Shown here in pieces: positions 48,333-57,860 of a DNA stretch of 64,000 nt. The stretch is taken from assembly GCA_039720395.1 (NCBI GenBank), contig CM077824.1, positions 16,248,046 to 16,312,045 on the forward strand, in the 5' to 3' direction. A model generated the notes under the pieces. The model saw nothing but the letters and a program-made list of their open reading frames with translations. It searched no databases and had not been told where the DNA came from. The DNA comes from Liquidambar formosana (taxonomy: Eukaryota; Streptophyta; Magnoliopsida; Saxifragales; Altingiaceae). How positions within the stretch are numbered: the first letter of the stretch is position 1; every line of letters begins with the position of its first letter. Made by a program: the position numbers and the translations under genes.

Positions 48333-51323
48333 CAGAAAAATCTCTGTCCTTGCAAGAGTCACTAAAGGAGTACCAAAATAATCCTTGAAGAAAATAACGA
48401 ATAAAATGAAAATGAAAATGAATCTGCACTCCAAGACAACTCAAGTCAACCAAACCTTAACCCCAAGTCCCAACTACATGACCCGACTACATGAATCCTT
48501 TTACACCATTAAATTGTATCAAGTGCATATCTTCTATTAAATCCTTAACAAACAAGGCATTTATCACCAATTCTAATCACGTTATTTTGAGCCTTCCTCT
48601 TTTCCTTTAAAGGTTCAACTTGAATCAAGTCACCCTTATGTATGGGTGCATTCCTAGGTCTTCGTTGCACTTAACCAAACCACCTTAGACAATTTTCCCT
48701 CATCTTCTCCTCTAGTGGTGCCACTCCTACATTCTCACAAATGCATTCATTTCTTATTTTATCTTTCCTTGAATTACCACTTATCCATCTTCACATCCTC
48801 ATCTCTGCTATACTCATTTTCTACACATGTTGTTTCCTAATTGCCCAGCATTCAGTACATAAAGCATAGCCTATTATTTCTTCATCAAAAAAAAGAAAAG
48901 CATAGCCTATTATTTCTTCAAAAAAAAAAAATAAATAAAGCAAAGCATAACCGATCTTATAACTATATCGTAAAATTTTCTTTTTAACTTGATAAGTATT
49001 CTTTTGTCATGTAGTACCTCAAATGCACTTCTCCACTTCATCCAACCTGCTCTAATTCTATGGGCAACATCCTCCCCAATCTCTCCATCTTTATGGATAA
49101 TTAGTCCAACCTATTGAAAGTAATCACTTTTAGGTATCTCCCAGCCACCACTTTGTGCTATACCCTCATTTCTATCCCTAGTTTGGCTAAATTTACATTC
49201 ATACACTCTAGCTATATATAATAACTAAAACTAAAATGTACAGCAATTTCTCTCCTTCAAAATAACCTAAAAATACTTTATGGGTAATAGTTTGAAATTT
49301 TGTTTTTGGGAAGAATTGTGTTGTGGGAAAAATCACCTTATTTATCTTGTTCCCTTGGCTTTTTCACCTTTCCAGATCCGAAGCGTCTTAAATGTTGAGA
49401 TGGTCGCCTCTCTTTTAATTCCAAATACCTGGAATTTTAACTTTTTTAGAAATCTTAATGATTGAGAAACTAAGGAGCTCTTTTCCTTTCTCCTTATCCT
49501 GAATGGGATCTCTCTGTCTCATTTAGAGACAAATAAGAAGTGTTGGTCTCTTTATCCTTCAGGTTCTTTTAATAGCAAGTTTTTCTTTTTGTCTTCAATT
49601 GAGAATCCTTTGCTTCCTAAATTTCCTCCTAAGAGTATTTGGATTAGTCAAGTGTCTCCTAAGTCAAAGTTTTATCATGGATTGTGACACATAAGAAGAC
49701 TAACACTAATGGCTTTCTTCAAAAAGGAAAACCTACAACCTTTCTTCTCCTAACAGATGTGTTTTACGAAGAGCATGTACACACTATGGACATGTCACAA
49801 ATATGCTGGTTATTGAGTTTCAGCGTCTCAGTAGAAGCAATAGACGCAAATTTCTTTGGGGGGAGATATGTTGGTAGTGATTTGGGTGGTGTGGTTGGAA
49901 AGGAATGAATCTTCCAAGATTAAAAATAATAAAATAAAAAAAGGAGGATGTTGGGAAGTGTAGAACAAGCTCATTTTCTTGCTTCTCTATGGGTGTCAAT
50001 TGGTGAGGATTTAAACGGTCTGAATCGTCTGACCTTAGGATGGAGTCAAAGTGACTGGAAATCTATTGCCTCTTCACATGAAACCAGGAACATGCATTTT
50101 GTTGTTTGGAAGCCACTTCCTGTTGGTTTGTTTAAGGTAAATTTTGATATTCTTGCCCTTCAAGAATACAACTTTTAATTTAATATAATATCCGATTCTT
50201 TTACTTCAAACAAACTTCAAGTTATGGTCGATTTAAACTTGTATCTTTTTTCTTTAAATACCTATTACAATTTGATGATTGGAAAAAATAAATAATAAAA
50301 AATAGCAACAAAAGATGATTGTTCGCATTCACGTTTTGCAGCTACATAACAAAGAATAACAGAAGAAATGGAAATCCCAAAACTAAATAATTATCAAATC
50401 CAAAAGAAATTAGCAACTTGGTTGGCAATAATTGTGCAAAAGAAAATTCAAATTAACTTGCATATACTAAACTGATGGAGTAATAAACATCAAGATGATG
50501 ATGTTACCTCTCATAAAATAGTCCCTCCAGGACATAGAAACACTAGGTTGAAATCTTTGAGACCAATACCATGTGATGGCCTTTGATAATACAGCTTGCA
50601 TTGCAAAATGTATAGTGTTCATTAACAAGGGAGCCGGGAACTTTCCCAAATCATCTCCTAGCAGTGTTTTATTATACCTACCCAAACCAAAACATTACAT
50701 AAAAAACAAAACAACATTTTCAGCAGCAATAAGAAAGTATAATTGAACTGGAACATAAATAATGATTTATCGAGCAGAGAAGGAACTTACAGAGTCAGAA
50801 ATGTGCTAAAAGTATACCACACTAGTATGAAAAACAATGTCTTCAGCACATTCGCAACAGAAAAAGGGCCCTGGGATTTTGATGGTGATGCTTCATGGTT
50901 TTCCATAGAATTAGAGCCATCAACACCAATATTTGAGAAGCTAATTTCCCTCTCAGGCCCATTTTCAATATCAAAAGGCACATACTTCCCATTCCCATTT
51001 CCCCCAACATGAGCAGAAACACCATCCATGTTGCTACCACCATTCAACTGCATGCTCTGCCGAACCTTACTATATTGGTCTATCTCCCTGTCTAAAAACC
51101 CGTTTTCTAGCCCGCCTTGTTGGAGCAAAGGCAACTCAAAATCAGAGTCTTCTACAGTTTCATCTGCATTTTCTAATTGACGACTTAAATTGACTATCCC
51201 ATCTTCATCGCACCAACCCGAGAATGAGGGCTCCCTGCGAAGACCCGACCCTTGGCTTCCACTCTGAATGTGGTTGACTCCTGTGTACTCAACTTTTTCT
51301 GTTTCCGAATCACTCTCTACCAT
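33020..51323 (-). CDS. probable sugar-phosphate/phosphate translocator (At1g06470-like), frameshifted as written
   Basis: Multi-exon gene of the drug/metabolite transporter superfamily (TPT/EamA), likely moving phosphorylated sugars or nucleotide sugars across an endomembrane. Coding exons in order: 51323-50791, 50677-50508, 47444-47359, 47174-47125, 46814-46747, 43744-43644, 43494-43482, 41154-40970, 40639-40553, 36581-36486, 33140-33020. All introns are GT-AG and phases match. Exon 1 gives an acidic soluble N-terminus of about 155 residues, then the first helix ([20 protein letters not shown]). Later landmarks are [89 protein letters not shown] and [14 protein letters not shown]. The tail ends [10 protein letters not shown]. 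Expected length is 502 residues. Exon 10 is 96 nt where 95 keep frame; the extra base falls near 36,529-36,532 and leads to a stop at the start of exon 11. This is either a real null allele or a one-base sequence error. The gene spans 18.3 kb because its introns are filled with transposons. Confidence 0.9.
34450..36060. mobile_element. LTR-like remnant, possibly a solo copia LTR (intron 10)
   Basis: Noncoding sequence with LTR-like traits. There is a TATA-like tctatataatgg near 35,140, then a leader with 'ggtttggtgcc'. Close to the right end is a run 'gagtgaatgtaggccacaga' like the end of some copia (Sirevirus) LTRs. Many short open frames occur but no gag or pol. I could not fix TG/CA ends or a 5-bp duplication, so limits are approximate. 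Confidence 0.4.
36252..36335. repeat. 31-bp inverted repeat (hairpin) in intron 10
   Basis: attggcactccccaaagag pairs with ctt-atttgggactgccaat across an approximately 20-nt loop. The stem is about 31 bp with a few mismatches. It could be a tiny MITE or a hairpin RNA precursor. Confidence 0.6.
36582..38430. other. intron 9, part: simple repeats, no gene
   Basis: Contains (TA)n (about 37,478-37,520), (TATC)n/(TA)n (37,698-37,735) and (CTT)n (38,193-38,222). The near-palindrome 'gttgatataagttatatcag' occurs twice (about 37,546 and 37,652). No reading frame with a domain. Confidence 0.6.
38646..39967. mobile_element. hAT-like element nested in a LINE relic (intron 9)
   Basis: Perfect 13-bp inverted ends catggttcaaagt and actttgaaccatg, flanked by an 8-bp duplication cctctaaa (38,638-38,645 and 39,968-39,975). 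A 9-bp reading (gcctctaaa) is also possible if the ends are trimmed by one base, which would suggest a MULE instead. The 1,322-bp interior lacks a transposase. It holds AT-rich DNA and, at 39,370-39,720, a GC-rich gene-like block with tandem repeats. Confidence 0.8.
39431..39546. repeat. GC-rich minisatellite, about 23-bp unit
   Basis: About five degenerate units of the kind ggcttcgatcggcgacggcag inside the hAT-like element. Base composition contrasts sharply with the AT-rich surroundings. Confidence 0.7.
40375..40396. repeat. (GA)n microsatellite
   Basis: Uninterrupted (GA)n of about 20 bp in intron 9, about 160 bp from coding exon 9. Confidence 0.85.
41155..42109. other. intron 7, part: nothing recognised
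   Basis: AT-rich intron sequence of the translocator gene without terminal repeats or a domain-bearing frame. Confidence 0.5.
42130..42292 (-). mobile_element. short 5'-truncated LINE 3' end (intron 7)
   Basis: 163-bp insert bounded by a perfect 20-bp duplication beginning tcaaggcttcaaat (42,110-42,129 and 42,293-42,312). On the minus strand the insert ends in an A-rich tail (plus-strand ttgttttgttttgttt and poly(T), 42,130-42,150) after a 'gttgataaaaag' motif, typical of plant LINE 3' UTRs. It shows extreme 5' truncation during insertion. Confidence 0.88.
42313..43481. other. intron 7, rest: nothing recognised
   Basis: AT-rich intron sequence with a (TA)n run near 42,706-42,726 and a short repeat 'acatgtttatg' near 43,370 and 43,410. 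No gene. Confidence 0.5.
43890..43990. repeat. (TA)n tract followed by a strong palindrome
   Basis: A (TA)n tract at 43,890-43,934 is followed by the near-perfect palindrome tgagcacacgctgatata-ggc-ttatatcagcccgtgctca (about 43,948-43,988). A related but weaker arrangement, again beside a (TA)n, is at 37,530-37,675. Confidence 0.7.
44160..44240 (+). other. possible 5' leader exon of the FAR1-type fragment
   Basis: Pyrimidine-rich, leader-like sequence ending in gacgag|gtaagt, a consensus plant splice donor, on the same strand as the FAR1-type frame at 46,006. A second leader-like block ends at about 45,031 with cag|gtacct. This is inference from splice motifs only. Confidence 0.35.
44341..44950. 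mobile_element. MULE-like foldback element (intron 5)
   Basis: The left end (atgttgttaaaggcaaaag, then aggcgaggc...caaggcgcaagcctcaaggc) pairs with the reverse complement of the right end (attgttttaaaaggctc, gaggcttgccttgg). Flanks acgtagcca and gcgtagcaa match at 7 of 9 positions, fitting an old 9-bp duplication. Noncoding interior. Confidence 0.6.
45104..45150. repeat. (TA)n/(GATA)n microsatellite
   Basis: TA repeats followed by about six GATA units, on the plus strand in intron 5. Confidence 0.85.
45483..45641 (-). mobile_element. tRNA-derived SINE, second family (intron 5)
   Basis: The minus strand begins CCTTAGGTAGCCTAGTTGG (A-box-like TAGCCTAGTTGGTAAGGG) and carries a good B box, GGGTTTGATTCCCC. 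It ends in poly(A) (plus-strand poly(T), 45,483-45,497). No clear duplication. Its body differs from the SINE at 32,671. Confidence 0.8.
46006..46617 (+). pseudogene. FAR1/FRS-type zinc-finger gene fragment, antisense in intron 5
   Basis: A 203-codon open frame whose residues about 50-170 match the N-terminal FAR1 DNA-binding domain of FAR1-RELATED SEQUENCE proteins. It has FDSLDN...[30 protein letters not shown] and [16 protein letters not shown]. It then has EAHNHSF, giving the likely metal ligands C96, C120 or C121, H143 and H145. The MULE-derived transposase and SWIM domains that follow in whole FRS proteins are absent; the frame ends soon after the domain. It lies on the opposite strand inside translocator intron 5. 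It may be a captured or truncated copy, or a short FRS-like gene that is still expressed. Confidence 0.75.
47445..48280. other. intron 2, part: nothing recognised
   Basis: AT-rich intron sequence; a (TA)n tract follows at 48,295-48,328. No domain-bearing frame. Confidence 0.5.
48430..49210 (-). mobile_element. RTE-clade LINE fragment (intron 2)
   Basis: Minus-strand translation gives the C-terminal part of a plant RTE reverse transcriptase: [27 protein letters not shown], then [29 protein letters not shown] and VQRRPRNAP, in order over about 200 codons. In-frame stops and an internal gap with a short duplication (near 48,860-48,950) show it is dead. It is in the same direction as the host gene. 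Confidence 0.9.
49279..49935 (+). mobile_element. L1-type LINE fragment (intron 2)
   Basis: Decayed end of an L1 reverse transcriptase and connector: [32 protein letters not shown], then [15 protein letters not shown] after a stop, and pieces of the zinc-finger region. It is antisense to the translocator. There are several stops and shifts. Confidence 0.8.
49940..50180 (+). mobile_element. RNase-H-type LINE fragment (intron 2)
   Basis: The frame at 49,948-50,178 ends [14 protein letters not shown], the usual linker and start of the RNase H domain in plant LINEs. It probably belongs to a different element from the one just before it. Confidence 0.6.
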
Positions 51324-52344
51324 CTCCTTCCCTATTCTATACTAAAGCCATCAATACTCCAACTCCACCCAATCCAACCAATGGCCAATGATTACATTCA
51401 GTTTCCATTAAATCAGACAACAGCCATATATTGCTTGAGTGCATAATACAAACCTAGCACATAAAAAACATTTCAAGAATGGAATTCTTGATTCATCAAA
51501 GCTTATCCAAACGAACTAAGAATCAACCAAGTTATATCATCTAATATAATAAAGTGATTACAAAGCAAATGATCTCCCACTAATAATCCAAGTTCATGAG
51601 AAAAAAAAAAAGACTTAATGTCACAGAATGCCAATCCAGGATCTATCCGAAGGCTCCAATGCTACCTGTTCAGATCCAAAATTCCATCAAAAGCAGCTAA
51701 AACCCTCCAAATTTAAGTGTCAAATAATCCAATAAATGATTTGTTTGGTGCTTAGAAACTGAACGTAAAAAAGATTGAGGAAAAAAAAATGGAAATGGAA
51801 ACCTTATAATCATCAGTGTTCCCAATAGAACGAAAACATAGAAAGTTCAACTCAAGTACTGTACATTTATTTGGTTGACCTACATTAAGGTTTTCATTTT
51901 TTTCTTTTAAAGAACCTCGCAACAAGAAATCGACAACAAGTAAACTGTCCTTTCCTTTCCCTCACTTTTCCCGGCAACCAAACAGAACCCAATTCAAAAT
52001 TACAAATGATCCAGGTGAAACACGTTGTAAAGCACGCGAATTGACTAAAACTCACATCAGAAACAAAATTAAAAACAAAAGACTGAAAACAACTGCAAAC
52101 CTCTCAAATTGCTTCTGTATTACAATTAAGACCAATCCGAACACACCTATTTTGACCAGAGAAAAAAAAACTCAATCTCAAGTAGCTAAGAACTCAACCA
52201 AATTCAAATTCAATGAGAAATCATCAATGTAGAAGAACAAACGATTCATATGATTAGTGTCAGACAGTAAAATTCTGTACACATATATACATACAGATGT
52301 GATTGAAACAGCTATAATGAAGGCGAAGAGAGCATTGATGGACC
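51324..52344 (-). other. translocator 5' UTR intron and leader, inferred
   Basis: Between the ATG (51,323) and a leader-like exon further upstream. Several AG acceptors precede the ATG and I cannot choose among them. No other gene is visible. Confidence 0.4.
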
Positions 52345-52520
52345 TGAAATCGTTGCAGAGATTGGTGCGGAGAGAGAGATCTATGTAGCTGTGAGGAAAT
52401 GGCGAGATGTTTTGATGAGAGATCTGATTCGGAATGGTTTTGGTTTGGGTGTTATTGTCCGTTGCTGTTGTGGTTGGTTTGTCAAAGCTTTAATGGGAAG
52501 GGAGGTTGGGTTGGGTCACT
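52345..52520 (-). promoter_or_regulatory. 5' leader exon/promoter region of the translocator
   Basis: The minus strand is C/T- and CA-rich (accaaaaccattccg, atctctctctccgc) as in plant leaders, and ends in gatttcag|gtccatc, a possible donor at 52,345. A weak TATA-like tttttatag lies near 52,522-52,532. Inferred; transcripts would settle it. Confidence 0.4.
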
Positions 52521-52529
52521 ATAAAAAGC

Positions 52530-52980
52530 TGAAAGACCGCTGTGGGTTTTTTCATTCGTTTTAGAAGAAGTTCTTTGTGCCCCGTGGAGGAAAAAATGTA
52601 GGACGTAGATCTTGGTAATTTTTTATTCCTAAGGTAGAAATTTATACTATTATAAAAAGGATTGCACTTATGGTTGGATGTCGTAACTAAAGTACTGGAA
52701 AATCCTCATATGATTTTAAGGAATAATCAAATTTTATGGCTAAAATAGTCATTTTCATAACCACTCCTAAACTCTCTCCACTTTCTTAGGGACTCCAAAA
52801 AGTATATCTACTCTCTACAGCAGTTATTAGTAACTACCCCAATTGCCCAACTCTTATATTTTCTCATCTTTTAAAAATTGTTTTCTTTTTTCTACTATCT
52901 TTAATCTTTTTTTCAAATGAGGGTTATTTTTTGCACACACAACGCGTATACGCTGACATCTAACATGATAGAATGAGGCT
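52530..52980. other. upstream intergenic, nothing recognised
   Basis: AT-rich, probably part of the translocator upstream region. No domain-bearing frame. Confidence 0.5.
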
Positions 52981-52997
52981 AATTTTTCGCTTATTTT

Positions 52998-53218
52998 TTA
53001 TTCTTTTTTATTTTTTTCTATTTGACGATTAGGGTGTCAAGACCATCTTGCACGCACCTCGACTAAATCCTTCCCCGGGCGATTTTAGGAGCGCACTCTC
53101 CTACATCAGCCTAGTGCATTCAAGAATTAATTCCTAGAGTGCTCTTTAGAGGAATCGAACCCAGGTCGATAGAATAGAGGAGCTCTCCTCCTACCAATTG
53201 GACTAACTCTCTTGGGTG
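52998..53218 (-). mobile_element. tRNA-derived SINE, third family
   Basis: The minus strand begins near CAAGAGAGTTAGTCCAATTGG (A-box-like TTAGTCCAATTGGTAGG), has the B box GGGTTCGATTCCTC, and ends in an A/T-rich tail (plus 52,998-53,020). The flanking 17-mers aatttttcgcttatttt (52,981-52,997) and attttttcgattatttt (53,219-53,235) differ at two positions, so they are a clear duplication. Confidence 0.88.
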
Positions 53219-53677
53219 ATTTTTTCGATTATTTTGGATAGATGATCCAGGATATGCAGCACATCATTAAATTGATCACATTGAATTCATACAAATGGAA
53301 AAAATTTAAATAGTTTTGAAAGGTATATTGGTTGGCAAAGAATTACGCCTTAAGAAATAGAGGTCCTAAATTCAATTCTTACTAAATCTTTTGAGGTTAC
53401 CTACACAAATTTTCATAGTTCTCATGAGTTTTGAATTTATCAAGTCCATATGAGTTGTGGGATCTTAAATGAGCTCGGGTTTGCTCAAAGGTTCCCTCCC
53501 AATCATATGCATCATAGTTCAAATATTATTAATAAAAGAATATAAGAAGATATATAAAGGAAATGAAAGAAAATAAAAATCTAGTATTCATAACTTATTA
53601 ATATCACAATCCAACCCACAAGAAAATAGAGAATCAAATCAAAACAAAAGCCACTTACCTAATATATATAATCTATA

Positions 53678-54683
53678 TCTATATATATAAAACGAAAGAA
53701 TGCCTCCCTGTTGATGTCACGTGTCAATTTATGAATTTTTTTTTTTTCAAATCACATTTTGAATCCTATGAACGGTTAGAGAAAAAGGTAAAATTACCTT
53801 TTAGTGACCACTTTCCAATCTAATACCAAAAAAAGATAATATCTGTCAACTTGCTACAAATTAACTATATACTTACATCAAAATAACTATCAGTTTTCCT
53901 TTTTTCGTATTAAGTGACTTTTGGAGAAATTACTTTTTAGTAATCAATTTCCAACTTAATACCAAAGAAAAAATATTCTCTGCCAGCTTGCTACAAATTG
54001 ACTGTATACATGCTTCAAAAGGACTATTAATGTTTCATGTTTGGTATTAAGTTGAGAAGTTATCACCAAAAGTTAAATTCTCTAACTTTTTTTTTTTTGG
54101 TTTTCACTGCTCTTTTCACGTAGTATAAATAGGTTGACGCTTGGTGTACACTGCATATCTCTTTGTTTTTATGTGGAAGAATCGGAAAACCTACATTGTA
54201 TAATGTTCAACCTAAATTTAGTAGATTGTACCATATATCTTCGTTTTCTTTATGTTTATTTATCTTCTCCCCAAAAAATTAAACGTGTAAAATTATAAAT
54301 CAGAAAAGGAAACAAATAGAGCAATGATGATTAAAAAAGAAAATACAACACACCGGAATATATATTAACATATCAAATTGCTTAAAAAACTATAAAAATG
54401 TTTAAAAATTGTACAAATGCACTTTTGCCAAACGAGATGTATCTCAAACCGTTAGGTCCAAACTAATCCCCATGATACACAAATCATCTTCAAGTCCATA
54501 CGTTTGATAATGAAGGAGTAAAGACACGAACTCAAGATCTATGATTCTTGAGCCGTAGTTCTTTGCCATTTGAACTACCATCACGGGTTTATATTAATTA
54601 TATATATATAATTTATATTTTTCACAATATTTATTTTTACGAACCTCACCCGTGTGCATTGCACGGGTTATAAACCAGTCTAA
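53678..54683 (+). mobile_element. non-autonomous Helitron
   Basis: It starts TCTATATATATAAAACGAAAG after an A. It ends in the hairpin acccgtgtgcattgcacgggt (54,648-54,668), then an 11-nt spacer and CTAA (54,680-54,683) before a T. A 5' TC, a GC-rich 3' hairpin, CTRR and insertion between A and T are the Helitron signature. An alternative TC six bases upstream (53,672) is possible. No Rep/helicase. It carries a SINE-like segment. Confidence 0.82.
54420..54592 (-). mobile_element. SINE-like segment inside the Helitron
   Basis: Minus strand from about 54,588: A-box-like TAGTTCAAATGGCAAAG and B-box-like GAGTTCGTGTC at tRNA-like spacing. Tail and duplication are not clear. Confidence 0.5.
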
Positions 54684-54886
54684 TTCTATATTTAGGCCTT
54701 ATAACCTTTTTATTTTATTTTATTTTCTTCTTTTTCTTTTCTTTTTTTTTGGTTAAAATTATACAAACCTTTTTCAATGTAATATAAAATTGCCTTTCTG
54801 TATAGAATATTACAAAACGGCCCCTCCCCAGGGTCCTTTTGTCGATGGATGGTGTGTATACTCATGGACTCCCTTCCAATATACGT

Positions 54887-55220
54887 GGGCCTGTTTGGTT
54901 TCCAAATAAAAATTTAATAATTACAATATAGTTTACACATAATATTGAAGACACCGGCATTTTAAGTAAAAAGGTACAAAATAAGAAAATAAAAATAAAA
55001 TAATTATGAACGGATGATCATTGTTACAAAAAAAAAAAAAAAAGCGTGAAAATTCAAAATAATTACATTTTATGAATTCTTAAAAATGATTATATAACAT
55101 CAATTATAGTGATGACCGATTTTTTTTTAAAAATAGTCTCACAATAATATTTTTGTACCTTTAATACTATGTAAATTATATTATATTTGTATAATTATCA
55201 TCTCACAACCAAACGAGCCC
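54887..55220. mobile_element. MITE, same family as 5,372-5,672
   Basis: Ends gggcctgtttggttt and, in reverse complement, gggctcgtttggttg. The arms share 'tttacata' and 'ggtacaaa' motifs on both sides. No target duplication is recognised. Noncoding. Confidence 0.7.
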
Positions 55221-56130
55221 TTAATCTCTCAAATTTTCAGGTGGAGTCTATGAATGCGTGACCCGTCAACAAAGTCGGCAATTGATGACTAGACATGGTG
55301 CCATGGTGGGGCATGGCCACCCCAGTTGTTAGGTTTGTGATTGTGCTCTGTGGTGGGACTGGTGTGCAGGTGAGAGTCCCCACGACGTGGGATCTCTCAT
55401 TGATTGGATTTTGCCATTTGGAAAGAATGACTAAAACGATGAGGAAGAAAAGGAAAGGAAAAAAACTGAGAAGTGATTGAAAAATGAATTTTTAAAATTT
55501 TGCCCATTTGCTTTTTCTTTTAACTCTTTTCTTTTCAAGATTCAAAGAGAGGTACTAATCCAATCTGGTTGCTTATTCAGTTTTTTGGTATGGTAATTAT
55601 ACCAAGTGATATCAGTTGAATGATAGCTTCGAATGCTATAGTAAAACTGTGGCAAGAGGAGAGGTAATGAATGTAGGATTAAACCACAATTGCACTCAAA
55701 CTTGCCAAACTGCATAATGGACCAAAAAACATGTTTGGGGCATGACTCCTCTCCTTTGAATCCTCTTCATTATTATGTGGAAAATGCTAAACCTCCCATA
55801 ATGTTTCCCCTCCGCATTATTTGAATGAGTACACTCACATGGGTCCCACTCCATATGAGTGGACAGCGACCATCACGAATAATATTTAGGGGATGAGTAA
55901 CAATCCTCCATAATCATTATGTTAGGTAAGGATAAAAAATGATATTGACCCACAATCTAGTGGTTTTCATTTAAATGTTATCTAAAGTGAACAAAACCAA
56001 CTTGATGTGATGGTTTCAACAGTTTGATTCCTACTTTTAAACAGTGCAAAGAGTTGAGAATGTTATGACACAAATGCACATAAATAAGATGGTTGCAACT
56101 TATCCAATAATATTAATTATCTTACACTTA
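55221..56130. other. intergenic, no gene recognised
   Basis: A few short frames (for example 55,295-55,480) without a domain; mixed AT-rich spacer. Confidence 0.5.
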
Positions 56131-56145
56131 AATGGAGTGAGATTT

Positions 56146-56267
56146 CTGCCTTTTTGTTTTTTTTTTTTTCTTTTTTTTGTACAATTAGAGGGCTTCGAAC
56201 TCTTATTCTATCTTAATCTAATTCTTTACTCTACTTTCTCTCACCACTAGACTAGCCCTAGTAACTT
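56146..56267 (-). mobile_element. short tRNA-derived SINE
   Basis: The minus strand starts TTACTAGGGCTAGTCTAGTGG (A-box-like), with the B box GAGTTCGAAGCCC and a poly(A)-rich end (plus-strand T runs, 56,151-56,178). Flanks aatggagtgagattt (56,131-56,145) and aatgaagtgagattt (56,268-56,282) form a 15-bp duplication with one mismatch. The same 15-mer recurs at about 56,336. Confidence 0.8.
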
Positions 56268-56569
56268 AATGAAGTGAGATTTGTAAAAAAAATACCACAA
56301 TTTTTTTTTTCTCTTTTTCCCATGTTTTTACTAAAATGAAGTGAGATTTTATTGGTCGCTCAATTCAACCACACCATATGCTCAAGGGGCCAATCCTGTT
56401 TGTTAAAATGATCCCTCTTCTAATGTAACAATAATGATAATAATACAAATAATCAACGCATTTGGGCAAATGAATTCGAGCTCTTTATATATAAGTCACT
56501 TTGTAGAGAGAAGCTGCATAGGATGAGTCAATCATTTCCAAATTTTTGAAACATTTGCTTCATCGTTAT

Positions 56570-57273
56570 TGTTAGAATGCTTGAATAGAACTCACCCCAA
56601 AAGCTAGCTATTGAAGTAAGGGTGCCCTTATACTTATATATTACACATCACATCAAACAAGTCCAATATCGCTTGGGAGTTGATATAATGTGCAATATAT
56701 AAATGTAAGGGCACCCTTACCTTAATAGCTAGCTTTTGGAGTGAGTTCTACCCAAGCATTCTAATATGGTATCAAAGCATGGACTCCTAGGGATGGGTAG
56801 GGTGCATGTCTTTGGCCTGCACGTGGCAAGTGCTAGTCGAGTGAACATGCTAGGTGTGAGGGAGGGTGTGAAACGAAGTCCCACATCGCTTGGAAGTTAA
56901 AGTAATGTGCAATATATAAGTGTAAGGACACCCTTTCCTCAATAGCTAGCTTTTGGGGTAAGTTCTACCCGAGCAAAACAAGGGCTCCTAGGGATGGGTA
57001 AGGGGTGTGTCCCTGGCCTGCACGTGGCAAAGTGCTGCCAAGTGAGCACATTGCATGTGAGGGAGGGTGTAAAGCGAAGTCCCACATCGCTTGAGAGTTG
57101 ATGTAATGTACAATATATAAATGTAAGGGCACCCTTACCTTAATAACTAGCTTTTGGGATGAGTTATATCCAAGTATTCTAATGGGCTTGCACGTGACAA
57201 GGTGCTGCTGAGTGAACATGTTGGGCGTGAGAGAGAGTGTGAAGCGAAGTCCCACAACCCAAACATTCTAACA
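56570..57273 (+). mobile_element. TRIM array (LTR-interior-LTR-interior-LTR)
   Basis: LTRs of about 110-115 bp start TGTGAAACGAAG (56,867), TGTAAAGCGAAG (57,068) and TGTGAAGCGAAG (57,238, internally deleted). An earlier one covers about 56,655-56,766. Each whole copy has cccacatcgctt, a TATA-like aatatataa and the block gggcacccttacc...tagctagcttttgg, ending near cattctaa. After the first comes a primer-binding site, TGGTATCAAAGC (56,767-56,778). The purine tract gtgagggaggg comes just before the next TG. The interior is only about 100 bp and noncoding. At the left edge a partial LTR lies inverted (56,570-56,655), giving a foldback with the first LTR. Confidence 0.8.
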
Positions 57274-57447
57274 ATTATATGAGTACGCGCCCTCTCTGAA
57301 GTCGATGAAGAACATTGAGATTTTCGATTTTCGATTGCGGATAATTGTCAAGCTTTCTTATTGGCTAATCCCGATTTTACAGAGAGAAATATGGACACCA
57401 GTGGGCCCAGTGTTTGTTCATCCAAGCACTTTAATAATGAGCAGGCC

Positions 57448-57860
57448 ACACTACTCTTTTTCTTTGATAGAAAGGTATCACTTCATTGTAACTTCATTAA
57501 CACATAAAGAGTAGCGTAGTACAAAACACCAAGAGGAAGTTTACCACAACACTACTACAAAAACAGAAAAAAGCACCAGCACAGAATATCACCCTATACA
57601 AAATGCTGCAAAGATCACCTGCCAAGAGAGAGAGAAACCAAGATTTGAGGATACAAACTAAGAAGACTGAAACTAAAACAAATCAACATAGCTGGAGCAA
57701 GCAAACGGTGCATTAGCATGAGCCTCCTAGACACTATCGCGGGCGTGCAAACCATCTTACACAGAAGGAAATGAGTAGCCAAAAAGGCGATGTCCTTTGA
57801 GATCTTTAATCTGCATGTTGACTTTCCTATTTCCTGCAAGGTGATGCTAGATAGGATGAT
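57448..57860 (-). mobile_element. LINE 3'-end fragment
   Basis: The minus strand resembles a plant L1 3' UTR, ending with 'ttaatgaagttacaatgaag' and 'ctttctatcaaagaaaaag'. Only traces of coding sequence precede it. Confidence 0.5.

Noticed and set aside
55295..55480. 61-codon frame beginning MVPWWGMATP
   Set aside because: Short, no domain, no promoter-like context; chance frame.
56655..57240. Repeat array considered as CRISPR or a plain satellite
   Set aside because: This is a plant nuclear sequence. Units are about 200 bp with a PBS/PPT layout, not short repeats with unique spacers.
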